From Litomosoides sigmodontis (Eukaryota > Nematoda > Chromadorea > Rhabditida > Onchocercidae), in the NCBI GenBank assembly GCA_963070105.1, contig OY718807.1:5615001-5679000 (forward strand): DNA of 64,000 bases, in the 5' to 3' direction. Positions 37,858 to 50,716 of this stretch are shown one piece after another. Numbering within the stretch: position 1 is the first letter of the stretch; every line of letters begins with the position of its first letter. The notes beneath the pieces were generated by a model. The model was not told the origin of the DNA. It saw only the letters and a list, made by a program, of their open reading frames with translations, and did no database searches. A program made the position numbers and the translations under genes.

Positions 37858-38919
37858 AAAGTTTTTTAAACTAGGTAATTTTTTATTTACGATTTTCAAT
37901 TTGCATACATATTTTTTTGTTTATATTCTCTAAATACCTATCTGTTTTATATTTTCCATCTTATAAAGGTGAAGATTTGTTATAATTCCAGTCATTCAAG
38001 TTTTTATTTATTTTCTGTTGTGCAACAAATATATGCATATGTATATGTAGTACATATATATATTTGTTATTCGAGTGTATATGGAAGAATAAAGAATTGT
38101 TATATCGTTCAAGTTTGTACATACGCAATTTTCTTGTTTATTACTTCCAGTCATACCTGAATTTTTTCTGTCTGAATTTTGAATTTTTTGAGGTTTATAA
38201 CTTTGTTTATTAATTCACTCAATTCCTCAACATTTCTTGTAATCTTTCTTTCAAACATTCTTTTTCTATTTTTATGAAGCGATTGAGATGTTTATCTTGC
38301 AAATGAAAAAATTTTTTTAAATAAAAGTTTTAAATTGCAATTGAAAAAATTGTTTTCTGTTATACATATTTAACTTCCTTAATCGTGAAAGTACTCTGAT
38401 AACATTGGTATCAATGAATGATCGGCTAACATCTTCCGATAAATTTTGATTAAATGCCTTATTCCACGTGAAAATCTCTTTCATTTCACCGTCGTACAAA
38501 TAAAAGTTGTCAGGGAAGCCCAGAGAAACTCAACGCGAATTATAAAAATTTATAAGATTTCATCATTGAATGACCACGGGACTGTTACGTCTATATATTG
38601 TGTGTCTTGCAATCGGTTTTAACATCTTTTTAACATCTTATCAAACGCGATTGCTCGCGTCATTTACGAGCCTTTTTGGTAGTTAATTAATTTCACAACA
38701 CTGTGTGCCAGTCTGTCTCCCTTCCTGCTAACAAAGCTACATTAGCCTCACATAACCTTTGATCTGTTTAACCTCAACCATAAATCCTTTGTGCGTACAT
38801 ACCACCTCGTAATCCCAATCCACCATAATTTCTTCACTTGAATGTAGCAAGCTTACTTAACCGTCACTCTGTGCTTAACTTACTTCTTATGGTAAGCTCA
38901 GACACGCCCACGCACGATG

Positions 38920-38923
<4 letters not shown>

Positions 38924-38976
<53 letters not shown>
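38924..38976. repeat. (AT)n microsatellite
   Basis: Uninterrupted AT dinucleotide run of about 53 bases between the first two FABP genes. Confidence 0.95.
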
Positions 38977-38980
<4 letters not shown>

Positions 38981-39971
38981 AAGTTGACTTAACCTGTGGA
39001 ATCATTTTTTTGCTTCATCCATTCATTACGCAATCATCACTCATTATACTCATTGCTCACTCATCCTTTTTTATCCATTTTTGGCTGAACCATTTCAACG
39101 CTTTCTCTCAGCCACTCCTTTGTGACTGCTGGACGCCGCACATTCGCAATTTCATCGACAGATGTTCTGTTACGAATTCAAGCCTCAATTATTATTTCTT
39201 AGCCTAATGTTCTGTTACTTAGACCAAATCAAATCAAAAGTTGTGGATCTACGAACCACACAAACAATTAAAAGCAAACGTTCACAACAAAAGTATCCCA
39301 AAGTAATAGGAGTAATGATAATGTGTGTTGTAGGTCGTGAGAGTGGAATAACTGGTGAAAATGGCTAGTTTGGGATTAGCGTTGGACGCTGAATTAAGCG
39401 ATCCCTCATTAATTTGCCGATCACTCTCTTCCGCTCTCTCACCAATCACCGAACACATTGTTCCCTTCCATCCTTCTCCTGCAAGCTAACAGCAATGACC
39501 TATTTAAACGGATAGCTCTGGATGAAGTGGACCAGAAATCACATCCATTTGCATTTTCGCCTTAGCTTCATCATCAAGCAAGCAGTTGGCGATTATCTTT
39601 CTTCTCTCATCGAGTATCTTTTATTAATGTCAGGAAGATTTGATTAAATTTTGGTACAATGTTGTTGAAATGGTGTCACATCAAAAAATTTTAATGCATA
39701 ATTTTTTATTTCATCTTACAGTGCAGCCGAAAGTCATTGAGTAAAGTAACAGGGGATGGGGATGCTTCTTTGCTTATCGAAATATTCAATGTTAGTTTCT
39801 GAAGATAGTGAGTGATCACTTTCACAACAAGTTCATTAATTCAAAATCTGGCCAATCGCTTTTTAAGTCTCATAGGTGGTAACATTGGTTAGGTATTATG
39901 GAGCTGTCTTGAAAAACACATCGATGGAGTGGAAAGTTGACATTTATTCACTGAAAACCTTAAAGGTCATC

Positions 39972-40932
39972 ATGCTGATACGATTCATAATTATCACCAT
40001 TGCATTAAACGCATTCCTTGATAAAGTTGGAGTTGGAAGCGCTACACCTGTCACGAGCACCAAAACACTTCCAGAAGAGTTTTTGGGCACTTTCAAACTT
40101 GAGCGATCGGAAAATTTCGACAAATATCTTGAGGTTAAAGGTCTGAATTCATATGTAGCTTGTGCTTAGTTATTTTTTTTCTCCTAACAAATTGGCATGC
40201 TTTTAGAAATGGTTGGCCAAAAAACTTGATAGACTGATATTATTTCATTTAAGGTTATGGGTTATTCATGCGACAAATAATCAAAATGATTAGCGTCACA
40301 AAGATATTTCGCAAAGCAGATTCTCAGAAACCGAATCATTACGACATGGAGAATCTGACGAGTAGAAAGAATACACTGTTTGCTGATTGGGCTTTAGGCG
40401 AAGAATTCGTTGCGGAAGCTTTAGATAGTGTGCAACACAAGGTAAGGTACAGTTGTGTCATTTTACAAATGGACAATGGTTAATATCTCTTTAAAGGGTA
40501 AATTAAAACTGAGTACTATCAATAGATGAACTTCATAAATTGTTTATGTGTTAGACAATTTATGAGAGGTGACATCAACCACTTATTAAGAAAAGTTTCT
40601 CTTTCGCTATAATGCCGAGCTAAAGCAAAGATTAGTATTGAATTGATAGAATGTTCTGAAAAATTCCAGATAACATTTGACCTGAAGGAGTCAGGCAACG
40701 TACTGACGGAAACTCATATCAAGGTGGATGATCCAACTGATATCGAGACTTACCAGTACAGTCGAGATGGTGATTACTTGATCATGGTAGGATTATCTAT
40801 CTTGTGTCCTATTCAACAAGCTTTAATTAATACTGTAAAACCGGATTTTAAACAAGCAGCTGCTCTATTGATTTGTTTCAGAAAACAGTATATAAAGGCG
40901 TTCCGACAAATCGCTATTACAAGAAGCAATAA
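39972..40932 (+). CDS. Nematode fatty-acid-binding protein, copy 2 (secreted form)
   Basis: Predicted 174 aa in four exons: 39972-40140, 40254-40441, 40670-40786, 40882-40932. A signal peptide ([16 protein letters not shown]) precedes the FABP barrel, as in secreted As-p18-type proteins of nematode perivitelline or pseudocoelomic fluid. The core [20 protein letters not shown] is close to copy 1. The block [11 protein letters not shown], a DNPT-like turn ([15 protein letters not shown]) and the C-terminus [11 protein letters not shown] follow, with the ligand-binding R-x-Y intact. Intron positions and phases (1, 0, 0) equal those of copies 1 and 3. The first intron uses a GT donor (GTCTGA). 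I chose the ATG that starts the signal peptide; an upstream in-frame ATG at 39876 would bury it. AATAAA lies at 41203. Confidence 0.92.
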
Positions 40933-43393
40933 TGTAATGCTCTCTCATTTAAATTTAATTTGTTTTTCAATGTTGATATTGAGCAATTTCGTATAACTCA
41001 TTTTCAAACTTGTTTAATTTCAATATTCCAAATAATGATGATAAAGGATGATACCAAGTAGGAAGCATAATTTGCTAATTTGAGAAATGTCACAATCATC
41101 GGTTAGGAAGTTGTCGTCTCTATGATACACTGATAATAATTGTCCAGCAGCATCAGATTTCCACTGTGTGATGATAACTGATAATGCTAATGTTAAGTGA
41201 TAAATAAAAATTCATTCGAGTAATTAAGCACTTGAGCTGTGGTGCGCTATTTTTAGTGGATCTGTTGTAGGATTTGAGTGTAACAGATACATTTTTATTG
41301 AATAATTTACACTTTGTTTTGCAACTCAAACTTTTTCACACATCAGTGATAAGGATTTTTACTAAACTAAAAATTTCTTCCACAAAATTAAACAGACCAA
41401 ATGTTCATGAAATTTCAAATTAAATTTCACAACTTTCTCTCTACTGAATCGGGCAACTTTAAAATGAAAACATAACATATCGCTTCCTCGTCTGTCTTAC
41501 ACTACTGGCCCAAATAATATGTTGCAATGGAAGCGCAGTTAGCACAGATCAATGATTAATGATATTTGCTAAATATCAAAGGTATGGATGAGTTAGATTA
41601 ACTTAGTGCAATTGCCTGCCAGTAAATCAGTGATCGCACTCTCTTCTTCCTTTGGCTTTAATTCACTATATAATTTAGCGAATTCCTTCCAGCTAACAAG
41701 TGGTCTTTGTTAGTTTCGCAACTGACTTCATTCTTCCACGCTTCTCCTTGCTAGCGCGCGCTTAACAAAAAGTTATTTCGCAATTCGCTCACTCTCTGCG
41801 ACACTGCGATGAAATGGCGGAGGACCGCATGCGTCAGTGGGAGAGATGTGAATTCCATCACATCGGATCGTATCGGCGGCCGAGGTGCAGTTGTCCCCAA
41901 TTCAAATCCCTTCTGCACTTCAGCAACCATCTCGAGAAACGGTTGTTGCGCATTTAAATGGTTGACTTGCAAAGAATACACTGTTTTATTGATCGCTTTC
42001 TCACTGTACTGCTGCAAACACCTCAAAAAGACAAATTATTTTCATTCTTTTTTCTTCCTTCATTTTCCATTTTCTCATTGAACTGTCTCTGTTTGCTACA
42101 TTTCGTTCATTCATTAATTTATTTCAATTTCGATTCTTTTCTGTTCCTCTTGCGATGCCACAAAAGGGAACATCGCTTTGTTGAACAAAATATGCAAGTA
42201 AAAAGAACTAATAATTTTATTCAAATAATTTGTAAAGTTTCCTCCAACACACCTCTTCAACCAACCAGCATATTTGTTATCAGTCATCCTTTAATGATTG
42301 ATGACAATCATCCTCATCAGTTATCCTTGAAATTGTCAATTTTTATGCACCTTTATATAATAAATATTATTGTCGTCGCTACATTACATTCATACAAATC
42401 GATTAAAATTGAAAAGCACTTTATACTTTTCAACAATTGAATCTTTTAACAACCTTTCTAGCAGTAGCTGTCGGCGTGCTTGCGAGCAGAATGGAGTGAT
42501 CCAAGCAAAAGAGAGTGAATTACAATCGGCTAATTCCGCAACTTATTCTTCTTTTCGATTGTAAAAGAGCATTGTTTGAAAGAATTTCCTCTTCGTTCTT
42601 CCTCCATTATCATTGTCAGTGATGCAGAGCAAAAGAAAAAGTTAATTTTAAAAAAAAAAAAAACGTAATTTTCAAGGGAAGAAGCAATGATGTGGTGAAG
42701 AGTGAGAAGAGAGGATCTGAAATGATTTGGATAATTAATAGTTATTGAAATTGTTGATAAATTCGGGGTGTCATTTTTATTCATCCCAAGAAAACGGGAG
42801 AAAAAAAAGAAGAACGAAGAAAATGAGGAGTTGTACAAATCAGGTCAGCTCAATTCAGACTTCCCAAATTCATCACTACGAAGTGCCCAGAAGATAAAAT
42901 GAATGCCGAAAAATGTTTTGAAACTCGAACTGTTGCTTTTATTTATTTCGCAGTGCTAATTAATACATCGCTATCATTCTCTCCTTTCCACGTTAGTAAT
43001 GGTATGATCGCAGGTTGCTGGTGGTATGATGTTTTACTTCGATACTTCATTTTCAGTTCTAAAAGCTTCTTGACACTTCCTCTCACTCGAAGTAATTAAG
43101 CATTAAATAGTTTTAGGTGAAGATAGAGGTTGATTAATTACGATTAGATTTGAACTGTTGGGTGCTACTGATCAAAACCATTTAGAATTTAAGGACAAGG
43201 GGCTGTCTGTGGGACAGTAGAAGTAGTAGTAAGTACCACACTACGACAAGCTCCTCACTGATTCCTTTCTACCATCTCACAATTAATTTCAATTTTCCAG
43301 CAAAATAAATTGCTGATGGAATAAGCTCTCTGTTAAACTCATTCTCATAGAGAATTTCAAACAACAACGGTGCATTTATAGGCCTATCACTCT
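40933..43393. other. Intergenic region between FABP copies 2 and 3
   Basis: 2.5 kb with the copy 2 poly(A) signal at 41203-41208. A long frame at 41958-42440 is low-complexity Phe/Ile/Leu-rich translation of T-rich DNA with no domain. I see no gene. Confidence 0.6.
41203..41208 (+). terminator. Candidate poly(A) signal for FABP copy 2
   Basis: AATAAA about 270 bases after the stop codon. Assigned by position only. Confidence 0.5.
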
Positions 43394-44865
43394 ATGAAGC
43401 TAAATTTTTCATGGCTATCATCGTTATTGCTACTTACTCTTCCATATGTACTTCCTACTAATTTCAAAAAACTGCCCAGTGTATTTTTTGGAAAATATAC
43501 GCTCAAAAAATCTATCAATTTGGACGAATATCTCACCGCTCGAGGTTTGCAACATTTTCCATCTGAATGTTTGGCATATAAATCTTCTCAATCAAACACT
43601 AACCTTGCCATCCGTTAAAAGTGAATTCCGTTTCGTTGAAACCAAATACTTATGCAAATATCAGATCAAGGCACATCCTTTTAATTCGAATAATTTAACT
43701 TCCGTCATTAACTGATTGAGAGAAAGAAATAGAGTCATTTTACGAGTAAATCATATCGCATACATTCATTTCCCTCAAGTGGTCGAGGGTTTTAATTTAT
43801 GTTTGTTAGAAAGTGGGAGACATTTTCAGGTTACAAATGGTTTACACGTCGACTTATCCTTATAGCAAGTGTCACGAAGATAATTCGAGAAGCAGCTTCA
43901 GGGCTACCTTCGCGATACGATATGGAAACCCTCACGTGGAAGAAGAATGTACTCTACACGGATTTTACGCTTGGTACTTCCTTTCTAAGTAGTCACTTGG
44001 AGGATGGCTTATTCAATGTATGCTATTTAGATTATTGCATCACTTTTGCAGGTAAACAAATAATTCAACCAATCCTTTGCGAATAGAATTTACAGTAAAA
44101 GCTTCTTTAGTTCAATAATGAATATCATCAACTGTAACGCATTTGATTAATTTCATTTCCATTTCGTTAGAATTAAAATTTACCATAATGGAACTTTTGC
44201 ACCAATGACGGTCACTTGCGCAACGGATCAATGCGACAACTTCACAAAAGCATAATTTTGCTTCTAAAATTATTCCGTTGGTTTTCCATCTTCCACACAT
44301 TACTGATATCCTCCCTGACTTGCTAAGCTTCGTGGTGGAAAAGGACAAGGAAAAAAACTGTGCAAGGGTACTGTGATACAAAAAAAACAAGATATAAATA
44401 TATATATATACATTTCGAATTTATTGTGCTTAACGAAAAATGACAAAAGGAGCGGCGCATCATTTGCAGGTGACCATAGATATATGTGAGGATGGAACGG
44501 TGATGACGGAAAATGTGATCCGGCTGGAAAATCCGGAAGACAACGAGATGTTCCGATATACCCGAGAAGATGATTATCTCATTATGGTACGTTTGATATG
44601 CCAATCAAATTACTGAATTTATATTATTCCTCTTCAATTTATTGCATAATTATTTGTCTTAAAAGATACGCGCAGTGATAACAAATTTTTTAAAAGCAAC
44701 ACTGTGCATCACTTACTATCCGATAATTGTAATGATAGTCTGATCTTGAAAATCCGTTTTTAACAGGAAATATTTCAGCGTACCACGTGGAAAGGCGTAA
44801 ATGCAGCCGGTTTTTATCGGAAAGTTTGCTCATACGATAGAAATAACTATGCTGAGTTTTGTTAA
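43394..44865 (+). CDS. Nematode fatty-acid-binding protein, copy 3 (secreted, divergent)
   Basis: Predicted 184 aa in four exons: 43394-43544, 43830-44017, 44470-44586, 44767-44865. The signal peptide is MKLNFSWLSSLLLLTLPYVL. The FABP core is recognisable (LPSVFFGKYTLKKSINLDEY, then YKWFTRRLILIASVTKIIRE, then ENPEDNEMFRYTREDDYLIM) but is the most diverged of the three. Where copies 1 and 2 have KRYF and NRYY, this copy has AGFYRK, so the usual carboxylate-binding arginine is replaced by glycine. It also has an extra tail of about 13 residues (VCSYDRNNYAEFC) with two cysteines. Exon boundaries and phases match the paralogues, and the four exons are open throughout, so it is not an obvious pseudogene. 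It probably arose by tandem duplication and may have changed its ligand. Confidence 0.86.
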
Positions 44866-45386
44866 ATTTTAATCAATCTGCTCCTCTGCTCGCAGCCACA
44901 TGTCATAGCATTGCATATGTACTATTCCGCTACAAAATCTACAAAATTTACAGTGCCCTATCAGAGTTGCTAATTTTGCAAATTTAGAAAAGTAAGAAGG
45001 ATGGTAAGAACACTGCTTACAATGTTGATATCAATAGGAATTATAGAAATTTCAAGTCAAACTTCAGTCAGCCAAGTGCTGTCCTTCTGAATGGTTTATT
45101 CTTATTTTGTTCGCAATGAAACTCTAAGTTGTTGTTGACCTCAATTTTACAACTCTTAATTTACTCCGATAAATTATGAAATGTTGCCGACATAGTGTAT
45201 TTCGAGATGAACAAACGTTCAGTGAAGAGATCTTCCAGTGAAATTGAAGAGAACCGTTAACGCTTCAAAATACAATACAAAATTCAGTTCACTAACTCAT
45301 CGTTATATTCATCTCCGAGTCTTAAAAGTGTCACATTACAGGTTGTAGGACTGTTACATCCGCCTAAAGCTATCGGTGTAGTAGCA

Positions 45387-45388
<2 letters not shown>

Positions 45389-45431
<43 letters not shown>
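45389..45431. repeat. (CA)n microsatellite
   Basis: Uninterrupted CA dinucleotide run of about 43 bases downstream of FABP copy 3. Confidence 0.95.
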
Positions 45432-48400
45432 GCACAAATATCTTCCGTCCTCCATCACGGTGGGTCACTCACATCCCGTGCGCCACTGACCGTGTAACGT
45501 CAGCGTACCCTTGAAGATTGACAACTGATTGCCATCACCATCGTCGTCATCATGTCACCATCTAAATATCAGTTGCGTTTAATCGTTAACTTTTGAATGC
45601 TAAGTTCGCCAAAGCTTGCTGGAGACGGTCAGTCTGCAATCAATCATCAAGCACTGTAACTAACTAAATATCGTTTCTGAACGATGCAGTGATACGTATG
45701 ACAGCCAGGTCAATTCTTTTATCTGTTATTTTATGGATGGAAATTTAAATGTTTCTCCGTAGCACATACAAGAGGAAGTTGAAGCCAATCCTTGATACGT
45801 CCCTAAACGATGCTGACCAAATGCATCCTTTTCATATCTAAATTATTTATTTATTAATTAGCGGTGAGATTTTGACTGAATCAGCGAATGGCTGTTGCAC
45901 TAAAGATATTATGGAAATGTTGAAACAATACTTCATTAAATTGCAAACCTCAAGCAGCTAACGATTAGGCTAACTCCTCAATCTGATAAGCACCAGGCCT
46001 CATTCATTTATTTCACTTATTCCCTTCTTTTTTTCCGATCTTCCCTGCACATGAAAGCGTTTAGCGCCTTCTTGCTTTTGTACGGCTCGGTTCCAGGATT
46101 AGACTCACTCACTCAGATTCCACCCCAAAGAGTACGCTGAATAATCGATCAACGATATTCATGATAAACGACGACGCCGTACCATTCCGATTTCTTTCAA
46201 ACAAACCATCGAATTTGCATTCCATTTCAAGTCACTAATTCGGGTCATACTTTATTAAATTCAAAAGTCATGCGAAAATCATGTGAAGGGAAGTGAAAAG
46301 TAATAAGAGATGCGAATGATAACATCAGCGTTAAGTCGGATTATCAGCACACGTCAGGTTGTCGTTTGCGGAAGCAGTAATGCTGTCTGTAGTGGATATA
46401 ATCACTCTGGTTCGTAGACCGGTAGTCAATCCTCTCATTTTCCGGAATTAAGAGGAAGCGTTACGGTTGAACAGAAAATTAAAGTTCCACACGACGATTT
46501 CCAGCATGTTCTATCAAACTTCTTCATTGGTGAGAGACTTCAGCAGTTGTGGTAATGCCTAATCAATGGTTTAGGAGAGTATCCATGGAACCTCTCTCTC
46601 TCCTTGGACAGCTGTCACGATGTATGCATGCTGTTTGTGATGTATGTGTGAAACAACCGCTGCAATTTCAATTATTCAAAATCCTTCTCCTCGCACTACT
46701 CAATTAATTACTCGCGGACAGGTCAGTGAGGTCAGCTATGCTTCACCTGCAACAAACAACGCCACCACCTCACCTCTTCTTCTCTTTTCAATTTTTCCAC
46801 ATCCTCTCTCTGATCGCTGAATTTCGGCTTGAAAAAGAAAGAGAAAAAAAAGCATTCAGCCATAATCATATTAGCAAGGCCAGTACATCACATGCGGCTA
46901 ATTAGTAAAAAGCTCTCGTAAACTTGAATTTCTTTTCTCCTCAACTTCGCTACTAACATTAGCACTGCTATTATCATATTACCTTCAAAATGATCGCTTC
47001 CCTCTCCCTTATTTATACTTCATTTCATCCGTTCTAATTACACCTACCTACGCATACTTGAATTTATTTATTTATTTACTTATTTACTCGTAAATTCGGT
47101 AAGTGACAACTTTCTCATTTTGTTTGCATTAATTGCTCATCGAAAGGATTGCAAGGGACAAGTGAGTTATCTAACTTCTTTTTTTGGAAGTTATTTAAAA
47201 TGAAACTGCAGAGAAATGGCAGACTTCATTGTTCTGCTCCTATATATTTCTATTAATTAAAATTTAGCTTTTTCATTTCGTTGTAAATGCATTAATTTCA
47301 AAAATAATTTGTTTTTTCAACTCTTTGCTTTCCGATTTACTTCGTTTTCATTACTTTCTTTCCCTCCATCTCTCTCTCTCCTGCAACTAAATGAAAACAT
47401 AATATTTCGCCTTATTGATGATATGTTATATGCGCCTGAAAAGCATTTATTTGCGCCTAATGTTCTCTCTCATTTAAATGCGAAACATAATTTCAATAAT
47501 TTTATGTTAAATATGCAAGAAAATGCCAATTGTGAATGAACCAGCACTTTGTCCCTTTTTTTAATTCCTTTTCTCACACTGAACACTTTCAAATTGCATT
47601 ATTTGAAAAATGCTTCGTTAGCTGTTTGCTGCTATTATCGCATATAATTTCGGAAATGGTTAAAAGTATACAGGAAGGGAATGGATCATTTTCAGTCGCA
47701 AGCAAACAATAGAGAGCATATTTTTGGGAATTTTAAATCATTCATTCATTTCTTGAAAACATAATTCTGAAAATTTAATGATCATTGAATTATTATTCAG
47801 CAAATCACTTGTTTATCGCAGCTCTTTACCTCTAATAATAGGTACTGAATCAGTTCATCCACATGATGAATGCCTTAATCCTCCTAAAATTTTCGGCTAC
47901 CGTCCTTTTTATTCTTGTAATTTTAAATCTTTTAGTTTTCATTAAAGCAGCTAATTAGTGCTACGCTAAATGAGACGAATGATGTTTGGACAAACAAAGG
48001 TTGGAAAATAAAATTTTAAGCGGCGACTACAAAAAACTTCTACGCAGGGCTTCATACCTCTCCTCGCCTCCACTATTCGGGCTGTGACAAATTTGCATTT
48101 GATTTTGCTGACATAATTGGGTGTGTGTTTGCTTTGCTTTAAAGTAAGTAAGTGCATTGGTAGTAGAAGTTCACGACTACCTGATCGCTTTGATCAATTT
48201 TTCCACAGAAAGAAGAAAGCTATCCGTCAGCTTATTCCAACAACAACAACGCTCCATCTCTTCTTCCTTAATGTACAGCCAATTCATTCCAGCTAAGAAT
48301 AAAGTTGAAATTAATCCACAAAAGTAGGAATTTGTGGACATCGTGAAAATAAAGAATAAATTAATGTGTCGGTCGGAGGATATCGCATGAAAATTTTCCG

Positions 48401-49969
48401 TCACTAGAATTCATGCGTTTTGAAAATAAAATTTACAACAAAATTCTTTCTTCAAATTCAGAGAAAATGTCTCACAAGCTGTTCCTCGCTTTTATGAAAT
48501 GCGATGAAAGCGAAGGCTTGCTTTCGAGAAAAATACAAACTTCTCCTTTATTCACTTCTCAAACAAAAGGAACTGAGAGAAATTTGCAGTTGAAAAAAAA
48601 TTCTACTCCAGCAATTTTATATATGCCGCTGAGATGAAAGCTTTTCTTTTAAATTAGCGACTGTCAATCTTGAAAATTATCAAAATGCTTCCTCATAACA
48701 GAGTGCTTTACTTTCTCAATGGAATAGTTTTCCTTCTTGAATTGATCCATCAACACTAAAGTGTAATACACAAAACTCTGAATGCCGTGGCACCAGCTCA
48801 GATGAATTTGTAAGCTAAAAAACATTTTGATTAATTAGCAAACAATTTTGCATGTTTAATTTAATCAATTATTTCTAATAATCGATCAGTCTTTTAGTCC
48901 CTATTTCTATATTCTTTTAAATGTATCAATTTGAATTTCACGAAAAATGTGAGGGAAAAACTACGACATTTGCAGCTTTTAACTGTGAACATTTAAATTT
49001 GAATTTAAAGTGAATTTTGTTATTGCTGAAAAGTTCACACTGCGAAGTAATGTTATAGCGTAATGCGCGGATTTCGTCGGAGATAAATTTCTTATTTTTA
49101 TTTGAAATTAAGAAAAAATTCATTTTAATTTTCTTTCCTTAAAACATCATTTCTCTAGCTTAAAATGCGAAATAGCAAGCAATAAGTTGTTGCTATTGGG
49201 AAGGATTAAATAGCATATTAAAGTGGTGCAAGGCATAGGCCGTTCATTTGTTCATATCAATTTCACTTGTTAGCGGAAAGTAGTAAAACGTCAAAGGTTC
49301 AGTTAGTTTGCTATCTCTCCGTCCAGTAGTCGAACAAGAAGCAAGTAGCCTGTGTTGTCCTCTCATTTCATGCGCTTTTTAATTGATAACCATTAATGAT
49401 AGCCAATGAAATAGATTTTTACATTTCTTAGTGTTTTGAGTAAAAGAAGGATTTCTATGATTTTTTTAACATTTGAATTCTTTGACTTTTCGATTTAAAG
49501 GTATATTTGTGAAGATAATATCACTGTTGTAATTGCTATATTCGAAGAATTTGGCTAAAGAGATCAGTGTTTTGAGGTGAGGAACGTTATGTTATGATTG
49601 CGCTGTGATCTGTAGTTAGTTAAACAACAATCCTTCCCACTCCCATTTCCATTTGAAGTGAAATTCAAAGAGACTTTAAATAAATTAGAGCTGTTTTATG
49701 AACTGACTAGATTAGGATTAACGAACGTAAAAGGCATCATTTCGAATTTATTGCCTTCTTCTGTCTTCCATAAAAACAGCGAACACTTATTTTTGTGACC
49801 GAATTACTGATAGCAAACGGAATGGATCTGTTGCATGCAACGGCGATACTGATTGTTCAACCGTTGCATGAAGAGATTTTCAAAAGTCGAAAAGCCAGGG
49901 AAAAATGGTTTGCTTATCCCTCACCACTGCCATGTTTCATTCTCACCTGCCCATTGCCTACTCCACTCC

Positions 49970-49999
49970 GAGAGAGAGAGGGAGAGAGAGAGAGAGAGA
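49970..49999. repeat. (GA)n simple repeat
   Basis: GA dinucleotide run with one GG interruption. Non-coding. Confidence 0.85.
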
Positions 50000-50370
50000 T
50001 CACAAAACGAACCGAAAATTACAATGTCTACAAGAATCTCATCATGCCATCTGAGTTGAATGACAGAGGGAAAACGCTTCAGAAGCTAAATGATTGCTTC
50101 AGAAGATAAGTGATCGCTGCTATTCGTCATCCTAACGGATTACTCCGTTCGCTAATTGCTCATCCATTGTTATTCCATAAAATTTCTGGATGAAAAACGT
50201 ATTTCTCGTCGGAATTTTACTACTTTGTTTTAGATTTTAATTACTTAATTAGATAATTGAAAGTCCATAAAATGTAATTAATACATTGAAAGCATTTGCA
50301 ACACTGCATTGTGCAATTAGACTAATTAAGTCGCGGAGCAAATTTTCCTGAAATTAACTTTACTAATTAA

Positions 50371-50460
50371 CGTATGATAGAGTGCCGATAAAAAATGATG
50401 ATATGATAGAGTGCCGATATGAAATTAACCGTATGATAGAGTGCAATGATAGAGTGCCGT
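50371..50460. repeat. Short tandem repeat, unit about 30 bp with core ATGATAGAGTGC
   Basis: The 12-base core occurs at 50374, 50403, 50433 and 50446, i.e. at spacings of 29, 30 and 13 bases. The neighbouring GAAATTAAC is also partly repeated. It looks like a small decaying minisatellite. Confidence 0.8.
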
Positions 50461-50654
50461 CAATTTAAATTTAGCCAAATATGTTCGATTTATGTGTGTA
50501 AAATATGTGTGAAATATATGTAATGTTTTTGATAATTTGAATAAAAATGAAATTAATAGCGAATTAACGATAATTTTAGATCTTAACTTACACTTTTAAA
50601 AGCTTAAATTTGAATTTGTAGAACAGAACTTCAATGCATCCGTCACCACACGTC

Positions 50655-50716
50655 TAATTATAATTATATATATATAATTATATATATAATCTAATTATAT
50701 ATATATAATTATATAT
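50655..50716. repeat. AT-only palindromic tract
   Basis: Alternating TA runs framed by AATTATA/TATAATT elements, with several nested self-complementary segments. Likely a slippage-prone low-complexity tract. Confidence 0.8.

Larger units (their letters stand above)
37768..39971. other. Intergenic region between FABP copies 1 and 2
   Basis: 2.2 kb. Contains the copy 1 poly(A) signal (37852-37857) and an AT microsatellite (38924-38976). I see no exon. Confidence 0.6.

Noticed and set aside
41958..42440. 160-codon frame in the FABP cluster
   Set aside because: Composition is Phe/Ile/Ser/Leu-rich from T-rich DNA. It has no domain and no resemblance to FABP exons.
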